A stretch of DNA of 64,000 nt from Poronia punctata. Taxonomy: Eukaryota; Ascomycota; Sordariomycetes; Xylariales; Xylariaceae. A program made the position numbers and the translations under genes. The DNA lies in assembly GCA_022579005.1 (NCBI GenBank), contig MU401460.1, forward strand, positions 59,396-123,395, written 5' to 3'. Position 1 is the stretch's first letter. The number at the start of each line of letters is the position of its first letter. Below are positions 59,381 through 64,000 of this stretch, one piece after another. Below the pieces are notes generated by a model, which worked only from the letters and a program-made list of their open reading frames with translations, ran no database searches and was not told the DNA's origin.

Positions 59381-61360
59381 TTTGTTTTTTCTGCTGGTCC
59401 AATGATGCTTTATACCGAAGATTGTGACGCTCTAGACTAGGTACGGAGCAAATGCGACCGCTACTTGGCTAGGTATGGCAAGTTCCAACCCCTAAAACCT
59501 TCAGAGGGGGACAAGGCTCATGTCCGGAGTGACAATGATCGCGACGTGTATTTGGCCAATACGGCCTGGTATGGTTCGCTAGGGCCTGCTTATTTGCTGT
59601 CGTCTCGAGTGTACACGTATAGCCGAAGTTGAAAATCACACTCCAACAGTGACTCCGTACCTATCGATAGGTATCTCGCGTCGGCTGGGAAAGTTGGATG
59701 AAAATGGACAGAACCTGACATGAAATATTTCAAGGTTTGTGTGGCTCCCTACAGTAGCAATAGGACTCTCTAATATCGTGTTTTCTCTGTGTCCATAATG
59801 TGATGCTCATGGAGGTATATGCAAATATTATATGGTTGCGCACCTTATGAGTAAAAGAGGTAAGATTTCAATAAAGCTGCATTGCATTGGGGGTTATGTC
59901 GGCTGTATTAGATTCCCAGGCTGAACCTGGGCACCGCGCAGTTTGATTGGACTGGGCATTGTCATGTTTATTTATGAACATTCACGTACCTAAAGTGGGT
60001 AATGGCAGCACACTTTGGGCAAATAGACTGCGGGGAGGCTCTGGATCTGGTGTCTGGCACGCCAGCTCTGGTTTCTCGCACCTGCTCGCAGCTGAAGTGA
60101 GTCCAGTCCTCCTCTACTTGTACAGGTCGTACCTACGTGTACCTACTGCCTCTGTTCATATCTTCCGTCGCTCGCTCTACTCCTCGTTCCTTCAAGACCT
60201 ACGTTCACTGCAGTTGCGTCCTTGTGGTAAGTGCACACGGACCTATTGTACTGATTCTCTAAGCCATCCTAGGTGCCTAGGTCACTGCGAGCTTAGGATA
60301 AATGGTTACATGCCAAATATACATCAATATCTCTGGATTCTCTGTAATGTAAGTCGGTTAATGTAAAGTGGTTCTAGATGCTGCAAGTGGGTGTATATAT
60401 ACAAGACAGAGGCCGTGAACAATGTGCCCGGACACTACGTATCGCACGTTGTGTAGTCTTTGTGAGAGGTTACCTCCTGAAGCAATGAACCTATGAATTA
60501 CAGACTAGATATCTACTAGAAATCAGTGCTTGCAACTTTGCGCTGGTGATCCTTTCAATGAAATGAGTCTTGTTATCGATGACAGACACAAGTGACAACA
60601 GAGCACCAGCCCTTGTTGCTTAGCCGTTGCATAGGGCTCCAGTAATAATAGGATCAGGGCAAGCTTTGTATCAGGGATGATGGCAACAAGAACGCCAAAA
60701 TGCCACTTTTAAGGCGCCTTAACTAGCTTGGGTTAGAGGAAATCTTATACCTATCTGCAGGTCAGGTCTAACCCTGTCTTGAAAGTCTTGGCTAAACACC
60801 AGCCTCTACATACGTCGTACTACTACGTAGGTACTGTTCTGTGCCACATCTAAGCCACACCTACCCAGCTTCTTTATTGTACTAAAGCGCCATACTCGTA
60901 GTAGGCAGGTACCTTAGGTAGCGCCTATTCTAGCAATTGCTTCAGTTGTCTTTTATTGATATAGGAACCCCAAAAAGGCATATGTAGTAACCGTATCCTA
61001 GGATACTTGACAGAATTCCTACAATAATAGATGTCCACTGTTATTGTGAATTAGGAGGAGAATCTGGATAGTTAAAGATTAACCATTGACCTTACTAACC
61101 TAGGTTTTGATCTTGTATCATCCCCGTCTTGTGTCTTGTGTACGAGTACGATACACTGCTGGGCCAGCCTAACACCTTGTATAGAGTGGTCCACCAGTTT
61201 CTACCTACGAGCAGCTTTCGAGCGTCTCAGTGACGGTGCAAACTCAATGTTTGATATAACAGCGAGGATCAAGAGCCTATAAGACTCTCTAGTCGTCTCC
61301 CTCCGGCCGTCTTTCTGTCCATGAGCATTTGTCTCTGCGGCACAAGTCACTCAGGCGACC
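59381..61360. promoter_or_regulatory. Divergent region between the sirtuin and med16
   Basis: Nearly 2 kb between divergent start codons. The 139-codon plus-strand frame at 59947-60366 lacks any family signal, so I do not call it. TAGGTA and TACTCGTAG words occur near 60800-60920. The region likely holds two promoters. Confidence 0.45.
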
Positions 61361-63828
61361 ATGTCGATGCTCTTAGGCGACGCTATGTCAGAGATGCACC
61401 AGGCTCACCCCATGCAAGTCGACTTGGACGGTGTCGACGATCTCTTTGGGGACAACGTGCCGCTTTCCCTCCCCTCGCACCCGCCAAGCAGACGTCTGCG
61501 GCGGCGGCTTGACGAGCTACGCAATAGAGGGTGTTGCCGGTAATATGCGCCCCTCGTCTCCAGAGTCCCAACAGCTTTCTTCTTCAGGCTAACCGTTGAC
61601 CAGACGCCTAGCCTGGTCCAAGGGGGGAACGATTGCCTCCATCACAGCGGATGGTCAATCCCTAGATCTGAGACATCTGCGTGCTGACCCCAAAGACGCA
61701 ACATGGGGTCTGAGCGAGCCTAGGTTGACTGCGCCCTGGTCGAATCTCAATGGCGGCCCCATAGTCCACTTATCATGGGGTCCGGCAAATTCGGAGCTTG
61801 CCGTCATCGACGCCGTCGGTAGAGTGCTGCTGTTGATGTTCAATACCGATTTGAACCGGCCTGCCGTCTCCCGACGTTGGGACAACGATGCCGTCGATGA
61901 TTTGCATTCCATTGTCGGTACCTACTGGCTCAATCCTCTTCCGGCAAATTCAAGGGTACAGTTCCCCCTTTCCACCTTTGTCCACTGAGGCCGAGCCACT
62001 AACGAGATATTCAGTTTTACCCAACTTATTCCCCTGCCGTCAAGAACACGAATGGATCCGACTATTCATTCGAGACTCGGGGCGTTCCCACCATGGGCCC
62101 GAGCCATCCCAACCCGATGAAGTCGGCATTTGTCTGCATCACCACAAACGGCCTTCTCAAGCTATTCTGGAGCCAGAACAACAACAAGACAGAGGAAACC
62201 ACGCTCGAGTTGGAAAGTGCCACGTCTGCCGACGACCTCATCACGCACGCAGCTGTATGCTCTGACAAGAGTGAGGGCTCATTACTCCTATTCCCCCCTC
62301 GTCTGCCCCCGTACGTGTTGGCGTTACTAAGGTGTCCCCCCCGGTAGCTAAAAACATATTTATCGCCATGGCCACGACTTCAAACCAACTCCGCGTGGTC
62401 CAGGTCAACATCACATTCAATGCTGCCAAACCGGAAAATGCACAGAATGCGCCACAAAATGTTCCCCTGGCAGCACAAGTCCTCAGCGTGTCTCTTATCA
62501 AGCGACACGTCGCAGTGACGAGTTGGCTTCAGGCTGGGATGCATGTCTCGCCCCTCGACGCGTCCATGACGAAAATATCGCATATAGAGATGTTACCAGC
62601 CCAGTTTGATTTCCAAACCAAACAGTGGTCGCCTATAGTCATCCTGACGGTCAGGTCTTTCATGCCAGAGCCGAACTCTCATTACAACCAGGAAGTACAG
62701 AGCATCATCGACCGGTGGGAACTCGTTATAGACCACAAAGAAACGGTCCATCCAGCGTTTGAACGCCTTGGGTCTAGGAGAAACAGCGGCGGTTCCACGC
62801 CTTCGGTAGGTCTCCTTGCTGGCAGACTCACTATTGGCTTGGGCAGCTGACATTTTTCTGGTCTTGTAGACTACGCCCCGGCTAAAGAGGCTTGATTCCG
62901 TCGTTGTGAACAAGATCGTCATGGGCGTCAACGTCATCTCATTCGGGACGGTCTTATCCTTTTACTACAATGATGGTACCGTCGAATATCGAGACCGATC
63001 TACGATGCAAGAATTGTACCGGGAACCAAATCTAGAACGGATGAACTCGATTCTAGAAGCAGGCTTTAGCCAGGGCGGTGAACCTCTCTGTGAGTAGAAG
63101 TAGACGTCAAACTACATAGCCTCGAGCCCTAACTCGTAGTGTTCAAGGTCTGCAGATGGCCTTCTCCCCGACGACATTCTCCCTAGTCCAGATGTATGAA
63201 GACGGACAGATCAAGTGGCATGGCCTGAATTTCACATCAGGGGATCCGGACAAAACCTCGGATGGTAAGCAGTAAACCTCTTCTCTGTACAGTTGCCGTG
63301 CGTTATATAGCCGTTATTCTAACAGACATTCATAGGCCAACTGAGCGCTATCGTTGCCGGCTGCACCATGTCCACCGCCGGCGCCACCCATAGCAGCACC
63401 AGTATCGACGATATCTTTGCTGTAGCCAGAATGTTTCCCCGTAGAGATGGTGAGTCGCAGGCCCCTTTCTGCATATATACACACAGGCACGGATATACGT
63501 GTGATATCCATGTTTGCGGGCATAACTAATGGCAACGATGTGCAAGAATTCGCCCTCAAGTGGGTTACAGACTTTGTTCAAATCACGCGAATGTCGACGG
63601 ACTACTCGGAGGATATCCCTCATGATTATCTGATTCGAAACCAGAATCTACAGATATGCTTCAGTATTTTCAACCACCTTGGCTGGAATGGTGAATTCCA
63701 ACCACGTCATTTCCGAAGTAAAATGGCCTCGCTGGTTTTGAATGTACGCAACACCGTCATTATCGTGAGCTTGGCCAGTAGTGCTCCGAGTTCAGTGAAG
63801 GCGGCTTCAACCCCACTTGACGAACCAG
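61361..63828 (+). CDS. med16: Mediator tail subunit Med16 (Sin4), 3' end missing
   Basis: Eight exons are visible: 61361-61539, 61604-61955, 62015-62270, 62348-62805, 62870-63089, 63148-63264, 63336-63449 and 63547-63828. They encode about 659 residues before a probable donor GTAAGC at 63829. The protein starts MSMLLGDAMSEM, and an early DDLFGD motif is followed by DELRNRGCCR and a WD-repeat-like N-terminal half (LAWSKGGTIASITADGQS, IVHLSWGPANSELAVID, GLLKLFWSQNNNKTEETT, SADDLITHAAVCSDK). Later blocks are KIVMGVNVISFGTVLSFYYNDGTVEYRDR, SLVQMYEDGQIKWHG and CFSIFNHLGWNGEF. These fit fungal Med16, which is usually clearly longer, so the C-terminal part lies beyond this window or is lost in the poor sequence after 63890. 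Med16 links activators to the Mediator tail in RNA polymerase II transcription. Confidence 0.88.
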
Positions 63829-64000
63829 GTAAGCCTCATCCGATTAGTGTCTATGATGCCGAGACGACGACCCGGGTCACTCGGTGTCGACGAGGTCCGG
63901 GGGGGGGGGGGGGGGGGGGGGGGAAACGGGGGCACCTTGGGTTTGGGCGCGGGGGGTTAATGGCGGGCCGGCGGCGCCGGGTGGGGAAGGGGGGTGCTTA
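63829..64000. other. Med16 intron start running into G-rich, probably unreliable sequence
   Basis: After the donor at 63829 ordinary sequence continues to about 63898. A run of 25 G (63899-63923) follows, then about 75 bases of strongly G-biased sequence. It does not resemble the rest of the window and looks like a low-quality contig end. Confidence 0.6.

Noticed and set aside
59947..60366. 139-codon plus-strand frame between the sirtuin and med16
   Set aside because: No domain, signal peptide or conserved-looking block. Position fits promoter or UTR sequence.
1..64000. tRNA, 5S rRNA, CRISPR or prokaryotic operons
   Set aside because: I looked for T-loop-like GGTTCRANTCC words, fungal 5S-like motifs and spaced repeats and saw none. 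A covariance-model scan would be needed to be certain for RNA genes.

Overview
The window looks like nuclear DNA of a filamentous ascomycete (Pezizomycotina). The genes carry short introns (48-161 bp) with GT..AG ends and CTAAC/CTGAC-like branch points. The families are typical of this group: PTH11/rhodopsin-like membrane proteins, a DHA1-type MFS exporter, a GH105 hydrolase and a RIP-like degraded Fot1/pogo transposon. A Sordariomycete is likely. Xylariales is a guess from the dense intergenic TAGGTA/ACCTACCT words. No rRNA, tRNA, CRISPR or prokaryotic feature was recognised.

Layout. The left part (1-38.6 kb) is gene-poor and accessory in character. It holds a DUF3445-type protein (-, 304-1641), a small secreted cysteine-containing protein (-, 2551-3243), a rhodopsin-like membrane protein (-, 5731-6879), a secreted GH105 unsaturated-glycuronyl hydrolase (+, 10356-11618), a 1.95-kb Fot1-like element with 43-bp inverted repeats and a stop-riddled transposase (12073-14022), an MFS exporter (+, 14390-16151), a large coiled-coil protein (+, 18769-22196), a GPI-anchor-type secreted protein (+, 24231-24908), a possible 92-residue membrane peptide (-, 27007-27285) and a second rhodopsin-like protein (-, 34874-36346). 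Between them lie long spacers full of microsatellites, long G or C runs and TAGGTA-type words, including a spacer of about 7.6 kb (27.3-34.9 kb) with no convincing gene.

The right part (38.6-64 kb) is a housekeeping block: trs65 (TRAPPII trafficking, -), prp40 (U1 snRNP splicing factor, +), rli1/ABCE1 (ribosome recycling, -), chd1 (chromatin remodeller, +), an HST3/HST4-type sirtuin (-) and med16 (Mediator tail, +, cut by a low-quality G-rich end of the window). Three pairs are divergent: trs65/prp40, rli1/chd1 and the sirtuin/med16. The last three genes all act on chromatin or transcription.

All exon structures were worked out by eye from splice signals, frame and family conservation. Each multi-exon model closes in frame. 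The most unusual item is rli1, which I resolve into 21 exons in about 3.4 kb, with exons as small as 13 and 20 nt and one GC-AG intron. I found no clearly undescribed multi-gene system. The best leads are the rli1 architecture, the cleanly transition-mutated transposon, the pervasive intergenic words and the long homopolymer runs.
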